From JAKFWF01 sp963741505 (lineage in GTDB: Bacteria > Pseudomonadota > Alphaproteobacteria > Rhizobiales > Hyphomicrobiaceae): a stretch of 64,000 nucleotides of DNA. The notes under the pieces are model-generated. The model was not told where the DNA came from. It made no database searches and saw only the letters and a list, made by a program, of their open reading frames with translations. The DNA lies in NCBI GenBank assembly GCA_963741505.1, contig CAVUIJ010000014.1:186001-250000 (forward strand). Reading direction: 5' to 3'. Numbering within the stretch: position 1 is the stretch's first letter; the number at the start of each line of letters is the position of its first letter. Below, piece by piece: positions 10,601 through 20,744 of the stretch. Both the position numbers and the translations under genes were made by a program.

Positions 10601-10932
10601 ACGTAGTTCGAATCGAACCCGGCCATCTGCTGCGAGCGGGTGACGAGGTCTTTCAGGATCTTGTTCAGCGCGTGCCCGATGTGGATGTTGCCGTTGGCGT
10701 AGGGCGGGCCGTCGTGCAGAATGAACTTGGTGCGGCCCTTGGAAGCTGCCCGCAGCTTCGCATAGAGGTCGATTTTGTCCCAGCGGGCCAATAACTTGGG
10801 CTCCATCTGCGGCAGCCCGGCGCGCATCGGGAAATCGGTCTGCGGCAGGAACAGCGTTTTGCTCCAGTCGCGGGCGTCGTCCGGGCCGCCCTTCCCGGGC
10901 GGGTTGGCAGCGGCAGGCTTGTCGGCGGTCAT
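7661..10932 (-). CDS. ileS: isoleucyl-tRNA synthetase, interrupted by frame breaks and a repeat
   Basis: Class I aminoacyl-tRNA synthetase charging tRNA-Ile. All blocks are present in order: HIGH at residues 84-87 (NGNIHIGHALNK), the WTTTPWTLPGN editing-domain block (~10110), GDHVTDDVGTGFVHTAPGHG (~9800), KMSKS (~8650, GQKMSKSVGN), and the anticodon-binding C-terminus ending DAAAMHEIDGKRA. The frame breaks near 10132, 9870, 9716, 9697, 8441 and 7745; each is repaired by removing one base. An in-frame TGA also lies near 9905 in one reading. Between WFIHMDK and TLREFSLRSI a ~200-bp family A repeat is inserted and is open through its length. The gene is essential, so most single-base breaks are probably sequence errors. 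Confidence 0.85.
9240..9438. repeat. family A repeat inserted inside ileS
   Basis: The same palindromic mosaic found between genes elsewhere, here within the ileS coding region between the editing domain and the KMSKS domain. On the minus strand it is translated without a stop as PPLTLTLSPSKRGEG-type peptide, ending in an ATGA overlap (9234-9237) where the downstream half of ileS has its own ATG. Confidence 0.75.
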
Positions 10933-11035
10933 CGGCGAACTCGTCCTTCAAATCGGGTCGCCCGAGGCAATACCCGCTCCCCCCGCAAATTCAAACCGAT
11001 TGCGCTGGTTTGACGGCGGCAGCCACACTCAATGC

Positions 11036-11132
11036 TGTCATCCCGGCATTTATTGCCGGGACCCATCGTGCGCCAGCCCCGATGCCCGACGTTGCGGCAC
11101 GATGGGGCCCGGAGGCGAGCCCCGAAACGACA
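11036..11132. repeat. imperfect palindrome between ileS and tetR
   Basis: TGTCATCCCGGCATTTATTG at the left and an imperfect complement ending CCCCGAAACGACA at the right form a ~36-bp imperfect inverted repeat around a short loop, with CCCATCGTGC pairing with GCACGATGGG. It resembles common Hyphomicrobiales intergenic hairpins. The remainder of 10933-11277 holds no gene I can support. Confidence 0.5.
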
Positions 11133-11277
11133 ATGGCGGGGTGGATGAAGCGAGAATTGCCCCGCCGGTCGGTGCGCCGGGAGCCGACAACTCACGCAAC
11201 CCGGCAAAATTCGGTTGTCGCCCGCCTTGCTTCAGCCCTGCGACCTCATCGCGCCTTTTCTTTGCCGCGATTGCAGT

Positions 11278-11307
11278 TCAAACAAAACGACCATTCGTTT
11301 TGTTTGA
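11278..11307. promoter_or_regulatory. TetR-type operator, perfect 13-bp inverted repeat
   Basis: TCAAACAAAACGA at 11278-11290 and TCGTTTTGTTTGA at 11295-11307 are perfect complements around a CCAT spacer. The site ends 21 bp before the regulator's start and is AT-richer than its surroundings. Position and symmetry point to autoregulation of the tetR-efflux operon. Confidence 0.8.
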
Positions 11308-11328
11308 CGCAATTCGAGGATATCTCCC

Positions 11329-11980
11329 TTGCCCAAGCTCAAGCCCGCCACCCAGGTCGCCCGCCGCGCCCATATCCTGGACGCCGCCGAACAGTGCTTT
11401 GCCGCTCAAGGCTTCCACCGCACGACCATGCAGGACATCTGCAAGGCTGCCGGGGTCAGTGCCGGCGCGGTCTACGTCTACTTCACCTCGAAAGAGGACC
11501 TGATCGCCGGCATCTGCGAGCGTGACCGGGCGAAGCTCGCCGGCGAATTGGCCGAGCTCGCCGAGGCCCCCGACCTGCTCGCGGCGCTCGGCCAGCTCGC
11601 CCGGCACTATGCCGTCGAGCAGCCGGCCTACAAGCGCGTCCTGGTCATCGAGATGGGGCTCGAGTTCGACCCGCAACGCCGCGATCGCGAGCATATTCCA
11701 GTCCGTCGACCGCTTCTGCATGGACAGCTTCGCCAAGCTGTTCGAGCGCGCCCGCGCCGAAGGCCGCATCGCGCCGACCCTCGATTCCCAGACCCTGGCG
11801 CAAGTGGTCGCAACCATTGGCGACGGCCTGTTCTGGCGTCGCGCGATCGATCCCAACCACGACCCGAAGCCGTTGATCGAAACGTTCCTCGCCCTGATAT
11901 CGACCTTGCTCAATCCGATCCAACCGCTCGACTACGGCCCGCCGACGCCGGCCGCCGAACCCACGAAGGCCTTGGTATGA
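11329..11980 (+). CDS. TetR family transcriptional regulator (one frame break)
   Basis: Probable repressor of the efflux operon that follows. The N-terminal TetR helix-turn-helix is clear: AHILDAAEQCFAAQGFHRTT then GVSAGAVYVYFTSKEDL (residues ~15-60). The C-terminal ligand domain continues in the next frame (IFQSVDRFCMDSFAKLFERA), so one base too many lies near 11690; removing it gives about 217 residues, normal for the family. Start is TTG at 11329 with GAGGA 8 bases upstream. Its stop overlaps the next start (ATGA), indicating translational coupling. A perfect palindrome sits just upstream. Confidence 0.85.
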
Positions 11981-13211
11981 AACGCAAATCCCTGCTCGCA
12001 TTGGCGGCTTTGATCGCCGTTGGCATCGGTCTCTATGCCGGCGGCATCATGCCACTCGACGGCAGCCGCGCGCCGGCCGCCCTGAAATCCGATCTGCGCA
12101 AGCCGAAGGCAGCCGCGGCGCCGGCGCCGGCCGTCACCGTATCGAAGGTCGCGATTGCCGAATTCAGCGAGACCGTCGTCATCACCGGCACGCTGGTGCC
12201 GCGCGAGGAGATCATGGTCGCGACCGAAGTCGAGGGCCTGCGTGTCGTCGAATTGCTCGCCGACGAGGGCGACCGGGTGCAAGAAGGGCCAGGTACTCGC
12301 GCGCCTGGTGTCGGAATCCCTCGATGCCCAGCTGGCGCAGAGCGATGCCAATCTCGCCCGCAACAGCGCGGCTCTCGCCCAGGCGCGCAGCAACATCACC
12401 CAGGCCGAGGCCCGAGTTCGTCGAAGCTCGCAACGCCTTCGAGCGCGCCGTGCCGCTGAAGAACTCGGGCTATCTCTCGGGCAGCACCTACGACCAGCGC
12501 GAGTCGGCCGCCCGTACCGCCGACGCCCAGCTGGTCTCGGCCAAGGACGGCCTTGCGCTTGCCGAAGCCGAACGCCGCCAGATCGAGGCGCAGCGCCGCG
12601 AGATCGCCTGGAAGCGTGCCAACACCGAGGTGAAGTCTCCGGCCGACGGCTTGGTCAGTCGCCGCAACGCCCGCATCGGCGCGATTGCGGCCGGCGCCGG
12701 CGAGGCCATGTTCCGGATCATCGCCAAGGGCGAGATCGAGCTCGACGCCGAAGTGCCCGAAGCCCAGCTCGCCAAGATCAAGGACGGACAATCGGCCCGC
12801 GTCGCGGTGGCCGGCATCACCGAAGTGCCGGGCAAGATACGTCTGATTTCGCCCGAGATCGACAAGGTGACCCGGCTCGGCCGCGTCCGCATCTTCCTCG
12901 GCGACAACCCCGGCCTGCGCATCGGCGCCTTCGGCCGCGGCACGATCGAGACCGCGAAATCGCGCGGCCTCGCCGTGCCGGTGTCCGCGGTCGTCTACAC
13001 CGGCGATACGATGACGGTGCAGGTCGTCGTGAATTCAATCGTCGAGACCAGGCGCGTGACGCCGGGGCTGACCGCGGATGGTCTCATCGAGTTGCGCGAT
13101 GGTGTTGCCGAGGGCGACCTCGTCGTCACCCGCGCCGGCACCTTCCTGCGCAATGGCGATACCGTGCGCCCGATCCTGCCCGAGGCCAACAAGTTGACGG
13201 ACAACCGCTGA
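11977..13211 (+). CDS. RND efflux periplasmic adaptor (HlyD/MFP family), two frame breaks
   Basis: Membrane-fusion subunit linking an RND pump to an outer-membrane channel. An N-terminal membrane anchor (LLALAALIAVGIGLYAGG) is followed by the biotinyl-lipoyl-like half motif (VEGLRVVELLADEGDRV), a coiled-coil hairpin (residues ~105-170) and the second half motif (VKSPADGLVSRRNARIG). The frame breaks near 12282 (extra base after GGGTG) and near 12412; correction gives about 411 residues. The stop shares one base with the start of the pump gene. No outer-membrane channel gene is adjacent. Confidence 0.85.
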
Positions 13212-16200
13212 TGCGCCTCAACATCTCCGCCTGGTCGATCCGCAATCCGGTGACACCGATCGTGCTGTTCGCGGTGCTGGCGCTGCTCGGCACGCTGAGC
13301 TTCATGCGGCTGCCGGTGACCAAGTTCCCGAACATCGACGTGCCGGTCGTAACCGTCACGGTGACGCAGTCGGGCGCAGCTCCATCCGAGCTCGAGACAC
13401 AGGTGACCAAGGTCGTCGAGGACGCGGTCGCCAACCTCACCGGCGTCAAGCACATCGTCTCGACCCTGACCGACGGCTCCTCCGTCACCGCCATCGAGTT
13501 CCGCCTCGAGATCAATCCCGACCGTGCCCAGCAACGACGTCAAGGACGCCATCGCCAACATTCGCACCGAGCTGCCGCGCACGGTCGACGAGCCGATCAT
13601 CCAGAAGATCGACGTCGAGGGCCAGTCGATCATCGCGTTCGCCGCGAGTGCGCCGGGCATGACGCTCGAACAGCTGTCTTGGCACGTCGACGACGTGATC
13701 AAGCGCGAGCTGCAGGGCTTGAAGGGTGTCGGTCGCGTCGAGCGCAACGGCGGCGTCGCCCGCGAGATCCGCATCCTGCTCGATCCCAACCAGTTGCTGG
13801 CGCTTGAACATCACCGCGGCCGACGTCAACCGCCAGCTGCGTGCGACCAACACCGATGTCGGCTCCGGGCGCGGCGAGGTCGGCGGCCAGGAACAGGCGA
13901 TCCGCATCCTCGCCGGCGCCCGCCGCGTCGAGGAACTGGCGAATACCAAGATCATCATCCCCGGCGGCCGCGAAGTCCGCCTGAGCGACCTCGGCCGCGT
14001 GATCGACGACGCCAGCGAGCCGCGCTCGTTTGCCCGCCTCGACGGCGAGCCGGTGGTCTCCTTCGCGGTGTTCCGCTCCAAGGGCGCGAGCGAGCTTTCG
14101 GTCGGCGAAGCGGTCGAGAAGCGCGTCGCCGAGCTGCAGCTGGCGCGACCCGACGTGCGATTGACCAAGATCGACGACGCCGTCACCTACACCCGCGGCA
14201 ACTACAAATCGGCGATGGAGACGCTGCTCGAAGGCGCTGCCCTCGCCGTGCTCGTGGTGCTGCTGTTCCTGCGCAACTGGCGCGCCACGCTGATCACCGC
14301 CATCGCCCTGCCGCTGTCGGCGATCCCGACGTTCTGGGCGATGAGCATGCTGGGCTTCTCGCTCAACCTCGTCAGCCTGCTCGGCATCACCCTCGTCACC
14401 GGCATCCTGGTCGACGACGCCATCGTCGAGATCGAGAACATCGTCCGCCACATGCACATGGGCAAGTCGCCGTACCGCGCCGCGCTCGAAGCCGCCGACG
14501 AGATCGGCCTCGCCGTGATCGCGATCACACTGACCATCGTCGCGATCTTCTCGCCGGTGTCGTTCATGGGCGGCATCGCCGGCCAGTACTTCAAGCAGTT
14601 CGGCCTGACCGTCGCGGTCGCGGTGCTGTTCTCGCTGCTGGTGGCGCGCCTGATCACGCCGATGATGGCGGCCTATTTCATGCGCCCGGTAGCGCCGAAG
14701 GAGCACGGCAACGGGCCGATCATGCGCGCCTACACCGGCTTTCTCGGCCTGACGCTGCGCTGGCATTACGTCACGCTGGCGGTCGGCGTGGCGGTGTTCT
14801 TCGGTTCGATCAAGGCGCAATCGATGCTGCCGACGGGCTTCATTCCCGACGAAGACACCTCGCGCATCGTGGTCTCGCTCGAATTGCCGCCCGGCGAAAT
14901 GCTGGCCGACACGCGCGAGGTCGGCGACCGCATCACCGCCGTGCTGAAGCGCATTCCCGAGGTCAAGACGGTATATGTGCTCGGCGGCACGACGCCGCTC
15001 GGCGTGCGTGAGATCCGCCGTGCAGCAATCATCGTCCGGCTGGTGCCCAAGAGCGAGCGCTCCCGCACCCAGAAGCAGCTGAAAGCAGTGGTCTCGACGG
15101 CGCTCGCCGACATTCCCGACATCCGCGCCTGGTACGTCAACGAGCGCGGCGAACGCGAGCTGTCGTTCTCGCTGCTGGCGCGTGACGGCGCTCAATTGAC
15201 CGAGGTCGTCGGCCGCCTCGAAGGCGCGTTGCGGCGTGTGCCCGGCTTCTCCAACGTCGCCGCCACGCGGCGCCACCGAGCGGCCTGAGATCCGCGTCGT
15301 CCCGAAACTCGACCAGGCGGCCAATTTCGGCGTCTCACCCGACACCATCGGCGAGACCATTCGGGTTGCCACCATCGGCGACGTCGGCCCCAACCTCGCC
15401 AAATTCAATGCCGGCGACCGGCTGGTGCCGATCCGCGTCCAGATCGAGGAGCGCGCCCGTACCGACCTCGCGCAGATCGCGCAACTCAGGGTCACCAACG
15501 CCGCCGGCAAGTCGGTACCGCTGTCGACGGTGGCGGCGGTCGAGTTCAGCCGCGGCCCCGGCACCATCGACCGCTTCGATCGCTACCGGACGGCGAAAAT
15601 CGGCGTCGACCTGGTGCAGGGCTTCGCCCTCAGCGATGCCCGCGAGGCATTCCTCAAGGTGGTCGACGAGGAGAAGCTGCCCGAGGGCGTGCGGTTGCAG
15701 CCATCCGGCGATGCCGAAATCCAGGATGAGGTCGCCGCCGGCTTCATATCGGCGATGGGCACCGGCCTGCTGATCGTGCTCGGCGTGCTCATCTTGCTGT
15801 TCGGCTCGGTGTTCCAGCCGGTGACGATCCTGCTGTCGCTGCCGCTGTCGTTCGGCGGCGTCGTGGTGGCGCTGATCGCGACCAACAATCCGGTCAGCAT
15901 GCCGGTCTATATCGGGTTGCTGATGCTGATGGGCATCGTCACCAAGAACGCGATCATGCTGGTCGACTTCGCGGTCGAGGAGATCGCCCGCGGCGTCGAG
16001 CGTACCGAAGCGCTGATCGATGCCGGCCGCAAGCGGGCCCGGCCGATCGTGATGACCACGCTCGCCATGGCCGCCGGCATGATGCCGTCCGCCTTCGCTT
16101 TCGGCGATGGCGGCGAGTTCCGCGCGCCGATGGCGATCGCGGTGATCGGCGGCCTGCTGGTCTCGACGGTGCTGAGCCTGGTATTCGTGCCGTCGTTCTT

Positions 16201-16339
16201 CGTCGCCATCGACGATCTCGGTCGCCTCGTCGGCCGCCTGTTCGGCGGCCTCGTCGGCCCGACCGACGAGCCCGGCGCGGAGCCATCATCCGCCTTGCTG
16301 GCGCCGACCGGCACACACGACGCCCCGCCGCAAAATTGA
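13211..16339 (+). CDS. RND efflux permease (AcrB/HAE1 family), three frame breaks
   Basis: Inner-membrane proton-driven exporter, about 1,042 residues once corrected. It begins with the typical first helix (SIRNPVTPIVLFAVLALLG) and FPNIDVPVVTV; TM4 carries the proton-relay pair in GILVDDAIVEIENIV, and the second half has GIVTKNAIMLVDFA. Frame breaks lie near 13528, 13804 and 15270, each one extra base. Together with the adaptor and the TetR gene it forms a three-gene drug or solvent efflux operon; the substrate cannot be read from sequence. Confidence 0.88.
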
Positions 16340-16352
16340 TTGCTGCCCACAT

Positions 16353-16411
16353 GGTGCCTGGCTTCAGCCTGGCACCATTGCCCGAACGGTGCCAGGCTGA
16401 AGCCAGGCACC
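16353..16411. repeat. palindromic repeat pair, family B
   Basis: GGTGCCTGGCTTCAGCCTGG... (24 bp, 16353-16376) and its exact complement (16388-16411) separated by 11 bp form a strong hairpin right after the RND gene. It may stabilise or end the transcript, but there is no T-run. Sister pairs are at 53933-53991, 56954-57015 and 60873-60931. Confidence 0.8.
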
Positions 16412-16447
16412 TATCCTCGAACTCATCCAAGGTTTCGCCACTCACTT

Positions 16448-16522
16448 CCCTCTCCCCCCGTATTGACGGGGAGAGGGGACCCCGCGACCACTGGTCGTGG
16501 TGCCTGGCTTCAGCCTGGCACC
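16448..16522. repeat. family A fragment followed by a single family B unit
   Basis: A short family A hairpin (16448-16478, CCTCTCCCCCCG...GGGGAGAGGGG) is followed by one family B unit at 16499-16522. The family B unit overlaps the 3' end of the dehydrogenase gene and supplies its stop codon (16510-16512). Confidence 0.7.
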
Positions 16523-17466
16523 AAATCCCTATTTTTGGACGACGCACGCGCCGCCTTGACCGCCGCCGTGATGGCCTTCAATGCCCGGTCGCGCTCGGCC
16601 TCGAGTTCGTCGATCGTGCGCTCGCCGATCATCTTCTCGACGCCGGCGATCGCCTTGGCCTCGAACTCTGGCGTGAGCTTCGGCGTGCCGAGCGCGTCCC
16701 AGCGCTGCTGCTGGCTGGCGCCAAGATGCTTGAAATAATGCCGGATGCCGCCCTTGCCGCCGGCCAGGTGGTAGGTCTGGAACGCACCCATGAAGGCCCA
16801 CCTCAGTCCCGGTCCGTAGCGCAGCGCGCGGTCGATGTCCTCGACGTCGGCGATACCCTGCTCCAGGCAATACATAGCTTCGCGCATCAGCGCGCCCTGC
16901 AAGCGGTTGGCCAGATGCCCGACCGCCTCCTTCTTCAGGATCACCGGCTCGCGACCGACCGACTTGTAGAAAGCGTAGGCCTTGAGCACCGCCGGCGCAT
17001 CCGGTGCACTGCCGACGAGTTCGACCAGCGGCACCAGATGCGGCGGGTTGAACGGATGGGCGACGATCACGCGCGTCTTGTCCTTGGCCTTCGCCGCCAC
17101 CGTCGATTGCGGGAACGCCGTCGTGCTCGATGCGATAATGCAATGCGCAGGCGCCGCGGCTTCGAGCCGGGCGATCAGATCGGCTTTGAGGTCGGCCCGC
17201 TCGGGCGCGTTCTCCTGGATCAGGTCGGCTTTGGCGACGGCCGCCTCGGGCGTGGAAACGAAGGTGAGCTTGCCCTCCTTCACCGGCTCGGCTGATTTCG
17301 CATCCGGCAGCGCGCGGGTCACGAACTGCCGCATCCGGGCTTCCGCATCCGGCGCCGGATCGCTCGCCACCACGTCGTAGCCGTGGCCGATGAAGAGTGC
17401 GGCCCAGCTGGCGCCGATGGTGCCAGTGCCGATCACGGCAATGGTCTTGATTGTTGATGCTGCCAC
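16510..17466 (-). CDS. 3-hydroxyacyl-CoA dehydrogenase family protein (L-carnitine dehydrogenase-like)
   Basis: NAD-dependent dehydrogenase with an N-terminal Rossmann fold (IAVIGTGTIGASWAALF) and the family block VIVAHPFNPPHLVPLVELVG around residue 140, followed by the helical C-terminal domain. About 318 residues fits the single-domain HADH/L-carnitine dehydrogenase group, although the true substrate cannot be assigned. The GTG at 17466 is chosen because AAGGAG lies about 10 bases upstream; a longer reading to 17499 has no ribosome site. The last residues (DLVPG) and stop codon come from a family B repeat. A GntR regulator gene is immediately upstream on the same strand. Confidence 0.8.
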   Translation of the reverse strand: MAASTIKTIAVIGTGTIGASWAALFIGHGYDVVASDPAPDAEARMRQFVTRALPDAKSAEPVKEGKLTFVSTPEAAVAKADLIQENAPERADLKADLIARLEAAAPAHCIIASSTTAFPQSTVAAKAKDKTRVIVAHPFNPPHLVPLVELVGSAPDAPAVLKAYAFYKSVGREPVILKKEAVGHLANRLQGALMREAMYCLEQGIADVEDIDRALRYGPGLRWAFMGAFQTYHLAGGKGGIRHYFKHLGASQQQRWDALGTPKLTPEFEAKAIAGVEKMIGERTIDELEAERDRALKAITAAVKAARASSKNRDLVPG

Positions 17467-17515
17467 GACGGTCGATCTCCTTTGTGTCCCTGGCGGCAAT
17501 TACGGCACTGCGCCG

Positions 17516-18208
17516 TCATGCCGGCAATGCGGCCTGCGACTTGATCCAGGTCGCCGCGCCCGTGATGTCGTTGTGCAGGGCAGCACGCGCGGCGGCCCCG
17601 TCCCGGCTGGCCACCGCGGCAACGAGCTTGCCGTGCGCGGCTTCCGCCGCACCCATGCGCAATCGCGCCGGGCTCGAACGAATATCGAGGTTGAGCACCG
17701 GCCCGATGCACAGCCACAGGCCCTCGATGATCGCGAGCAATGAGGGCAGGCCGGCGGCGCGATAGACGGCGAAGTGCAGGTCACGGTTGGCGCGGATGGC
17801 GATCGCCAGATCCGGATTGCGGCTGAGGCATTGCCGGCGGAACGCCTGGTCGGCGCGCCGGATCGCGGCCAGGTCGCGCGAGGAATGTGCCTTCGCCGCG
17901 GTCTCGACGGCGAAGCCCTCGATGGCGAGGCGCACCGTGGTCAGTTCCTCGAAGCGGGCAAGTGTCATCACCGGTACCCGGATCGCCCGATTGGGCAAGA
18001 CCTCGAGCGCGCCATCCGCGACCAGCCGGTCGACCGCCTGCCGCACTGGCTGCATCGAGACGCCGTGCCTGAGCGCGACTGTACGCAGCGACAGCTTTTC
18101 GCCAGGCGACAGCTGGCCCGAAATCAACAGATCGCGCAGGTCGTCGTGCACGCGCGCGCCAAGCGTCGGGCGCTCCGTCGGTGCATCGGTGACTGGCGCG
18201 ATAACCAC
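17516..18208 (-). CDS. GntR family transcriptional regulator (FCD/FadR-like subfamily)
   Basis: 230-residue regulator with a winged helix at residues ~18-80 (LISGQLSPGEKLSLRTVALR then GVSMQPVRQAVDRLVADGAL) and an all-helical FCD ligand domain. The FCD acid/histidine positions are visible in NRDLHFAVYRAAG and the AAHGKLVAAVASRD helix. GTG start at 18208 with GGGGA upstream. It is divergent from the ABC transporter operon, and a 16-bp palindrome lies in the shared gap, so it probably controls the transporter and/or the dehydrogenase. Members usually sense small organic acids. Confidence 0.85.
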   Translation of the reverse strand: MVIAPVTDAPTERPTLGARVHDDLRDLLISGQLSPGEKLSLRTVALRHGVSMQPVRQAVDRLVADGALEVLPNRAIRVPVMTLARFEELTTVRLAIEGFAVETAAKAHSSRDLAAIRRADQAFRRQCLSRNPDLAIAIRANRDLHFAVYRAAGLPSLLAIIEGLWLCIGPVLNLDIRSSPARLRMGAAEAAHGKLVAAVASRDGAAARAALHNDITGAATWIKSQAALPA

Positions 18209-18275
18209 GGCTGATCCCCATGTCGCATCGTTGCCAAATCAGCACTGGACAAGACGCCTGCGCCTGTCGCAGGCT

Positions 18276-18291
18276 AACTGTGATCACAGTT
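18276..18291. promoter_or_regulatory. candidate GntR operator, 16-bp perfect palindrome
   Basis: AACTGTGATCACAGTT lies midway between the divergent GntR gene (start 18208) and the ABC transporter operon (start 18372). Perfect dyad symmetry in a divergent promoter region supports an operator. Assignment to the neighbouring regulator is inference. Confidence 0.6.
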
Positions 18292-18371
18292 GGGTGCAAG
18301 CCGCCTACTGATCGCCAAGAATTTCCGGATCGGCGTCGAACGCCGACTGCCAGACAACCGCGGAGGATTGA

Positions 18372-19643
18372 ATGTCCAAATCACGCAGCACATCTGTTTC
18401 ACGTCGCGCACTGATCAAAGGCGCAGGTGCGGTCTCGGCTGTTACCGCCGTCACCGGCTTCCCGGCGATCTCTCAAGCCCAGAACGAGGCGATCCGCCTC
18501 GGCCACCTGACGCCGCGCACCGGCTTCCTCGGCCCGCTCGGCGAATACGCCGTGCAGGCGATCGACCTCGTGGTCGAGGAGATCAACGCCGGCGGCGGCA
18601 TCATGGGCCGCAAGCTCGAGATTCTGAAGGAGGACTCGGTCAACCCGCAGACCGCCTCGACCAAGGCCGAGCGCCTGATCGAGCGCGACAAGGTGGCCGC
18701 CATCGTCGGCGAGATCTCCTCGGCCGCGTGCCTGACCATCGCCCAGGTCGCCCAGCGCACCAAGAACCTCTACATCAATACCGGCGGCAACTCGGACGCG
18801 CTGCGCGGCTCCAACTGCAACAAGTACATGTTCCACGTCGAGAGCCAGAACTCGATGTACGTCAAGACTGTGCGGCCGCTCGCTGATGGCGCAGGATCTG
18901 GTCAAGGGCAAGAAGTGGTTCTCGCTCACCGCCGACTACGCCTTCGGCCATGACCTGCTGAAAGTCGCCAAGCGCTTCATGGAAGGCAACGGCGGCAAGT
19001 TCGCCGCCGACAAGCTGGTGCCGACGGATGCGACCGACTTCTCCGGCCTGCTGCTGGTCAAGATCCGCAACGCCAAGCCGGACCTCGTGATCTCGAACCT
19101 CGCCGGCAACCAGATCACCAACTTCCTCAAGCAGTACACCGAATTCGGTCTTGAAGTTCCCGGTCGCCGGCTTCGGCTTCGATACTGCGCAGGCCTGGGG
19201 CGCCGGCAAGGAGAACTTCGGCGGCACCTGGCCGGTGGTCTGGCATCACCTGCTCGACACGCCCGGCTCCAAGGCCTTCGTCGCGGCCTTCACCAAGAAA
19301 TACGGCAAGCCGCCTGAGAACCAGGCCTGGGGCGACTACATCGCGGTGAAGATCCTGGCCCAGACCATGGCCGAGACCAAGACGCACCGACGCGCTCAAG
19401 ATCATCGAGCACTGGAGAAGGGCGCCAAGTTCGATCTGCTGAAGACGCGGCGAGGGCTACTTCCGCGCCAGCGACCACCAGCTGATGCACGAGATGTACA
19501 CGGTCGACGGCGCTTCCCGTTGCCGAGGTCAAGAACCAGTGGGACATCTTCAAGGCCTCCGGCGCCGGTGCCCGGCGCCGACCGAGGAACTCGAGGTGAT
19601 CGCCGCCACCAAGGAAGAGAACGAGTGCAAGTTCCCGACGTGA
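18372..19643 (+). CDS. ABC transporter substrate-binding protein (LivK/Peripla_BP_6 type), several frame breaks
   Basis: Periplasmic binding protein of the branched-chain-amino-acid (HAAT) family. It has a twin-arginine signal (SRRALIKGAGAVSAVTAV, cleavage after ISQA), then IRLGHLTPRTGFLGPLGEYA and the two-lobed fold. About 418 residues after correction. Extra bases lie near 18884, 19155, 19388, 19451, 19516, 19568 and 19581, and one base seems missing near 19408; the corrected C-terminus reads TKEENECKFPT before TGA at 19641. The ligand may be an amino acid, amide, short organic acid or aromatic acid; this family cannot be resolved by eye. Confidence 0.85.
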
Positions 19644-19669
19644 AGTGAAACAGCAAATCTCGGTGTAGT

Positions 19670-19812
19670 CCCCTCTCCCCCGCCGCTTCGGGGGAGAGGG
19701 TTAGGGTGAGGGGCGGCAACAGGCTCAGCGCAAGCGGCCGCCCCTCACCCTCGACCGGCCGAAGCCGGCCGGTCTCTGCCCTCTCCCCGTCAAAGCGGGG
19801 AGAGGGAGAAGA
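19670..19812. repeat. palindromic mosaic repeat, family A
   Basis: Two family A hairpins in opposite orientation, CCCCTCTCCCCCGCCGCTTC...GGGTTAGGGTGAGGGGCGGC and GCCGCCCCTCACCCTCGACC...GGGGAGAGGG, occupy the gap between the binding protein and the first permease of the operon. Confidence 0.75.
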
Positions 19813-19851
19813 TGCGCACCCCAATCAACGCCGCCCTCGGACCCCCGCCTC

Positions 19852-20732
19852 ATGAACTTCGCGCTTTTCCTCCAGCAGGTCGTCAACGGCCTGCTGGATG
19901 GCGTGTACTACCTGCTGATCGCGCTCGGCCTGTCGCTGATCTTCTCGCTGGGCGGCATCGTCAACCTGGCGCACGGCGCGTTCTACGCCATCGGCGCCTA
20001 TATCTCGGTGCTGCTGCTGCCGCATGTCGGCTTCGGCGGCTCGCTCGATCGTCACGCCGATCGCCGTCGCCCTGATCGGCATACTGACCGAACGCTTGCT
20101 GTTCCAGCGCTTCTACCGCGCCGACCCGATCCTGTCGCTGTTGCTGACCTTCGGCCTCGCCATGGTCGCCGAGCAGGCTCTGCGCGTGATCTTCGGCGCA
20201 CCGCCGATCTCCGTCGCGATCCCGCAGGCGCTAAGGGGCCAGATCTTCATCGGCGACTTCGTCTATTCGTATTACCGCACCATCCTGCTGGCGATCGCCG
20301 TCGGCTGCATCACGGCGCTGTGGTTCCTGCTGCAGAAGACCGCCTTCGGCCGCGTCGTGCGCGCCGGCGTGCAGAACCCGGACATGGTCGGCGCGCTCGG
20401 CATCTCGCTGCAGCCCTACATGATGGCGGTGGCCGGCCTCGGCATCGGCCTCGCCGGCCTTGCCGGCGTGCTGCTGGCGCCGATCTACTCGGTCCATCCG
20501 GCGATGGGCCAGGAGATCATCACGCCGGCCTTCGTCGTGTGCGTGATCGGCGGCCTCGGCTCGTTCTGGGGCGTGGTACTGGCGGCGCTGCTGGTCGGAC
20601 TTGTCAAAGGCGTGATCACCGCCATCGGCTATCCGCAGGCGTCGACCGCGGCGATCTATTTCCTGATGCTGCTCGTGCTGCTGTTCAGGCCCGCGCGGCC
20701 TGCTCGGCGAGCGCATCCAGCGGTTCGAGTGA
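19852..20732 (+). CDS. ABC transporter permease, LivH type (two frame breaks)
   Basis: First integral membrane subunit of the HAAT transporter, about 292 residues with roughly eight hydrophobic segments. It opens FLQQVVNGLLDGVYYLLIAL, the standard LivH start, and contains GIVNLAHGAFYAIGAY. The frame breaks near 20048 and 20691, each with one base too many; the corrected end reads RPRGLLGERIQRFE with stop at 20730. The next gene starts 12 bp later with GAGGAG before its ATG. Confidence 0.85.
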
Positions 20733-20744
20733 GGAGCGCGAACC

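Noticed and set aside
13699..15567. Long antisense reading (over 600 codons) opposite the RND pump
   Set aside because: Low-complexity His/Arg/Asp-rich translation, no domain, and it mirrors the third-position GC bias of the real gene.
16340..16547. Short peptides such as VPGFSLAP or QAEARH read from repeats
   Set aside because: They are translations of the family B palindromes and recur wherever the repeat lies; not genes.
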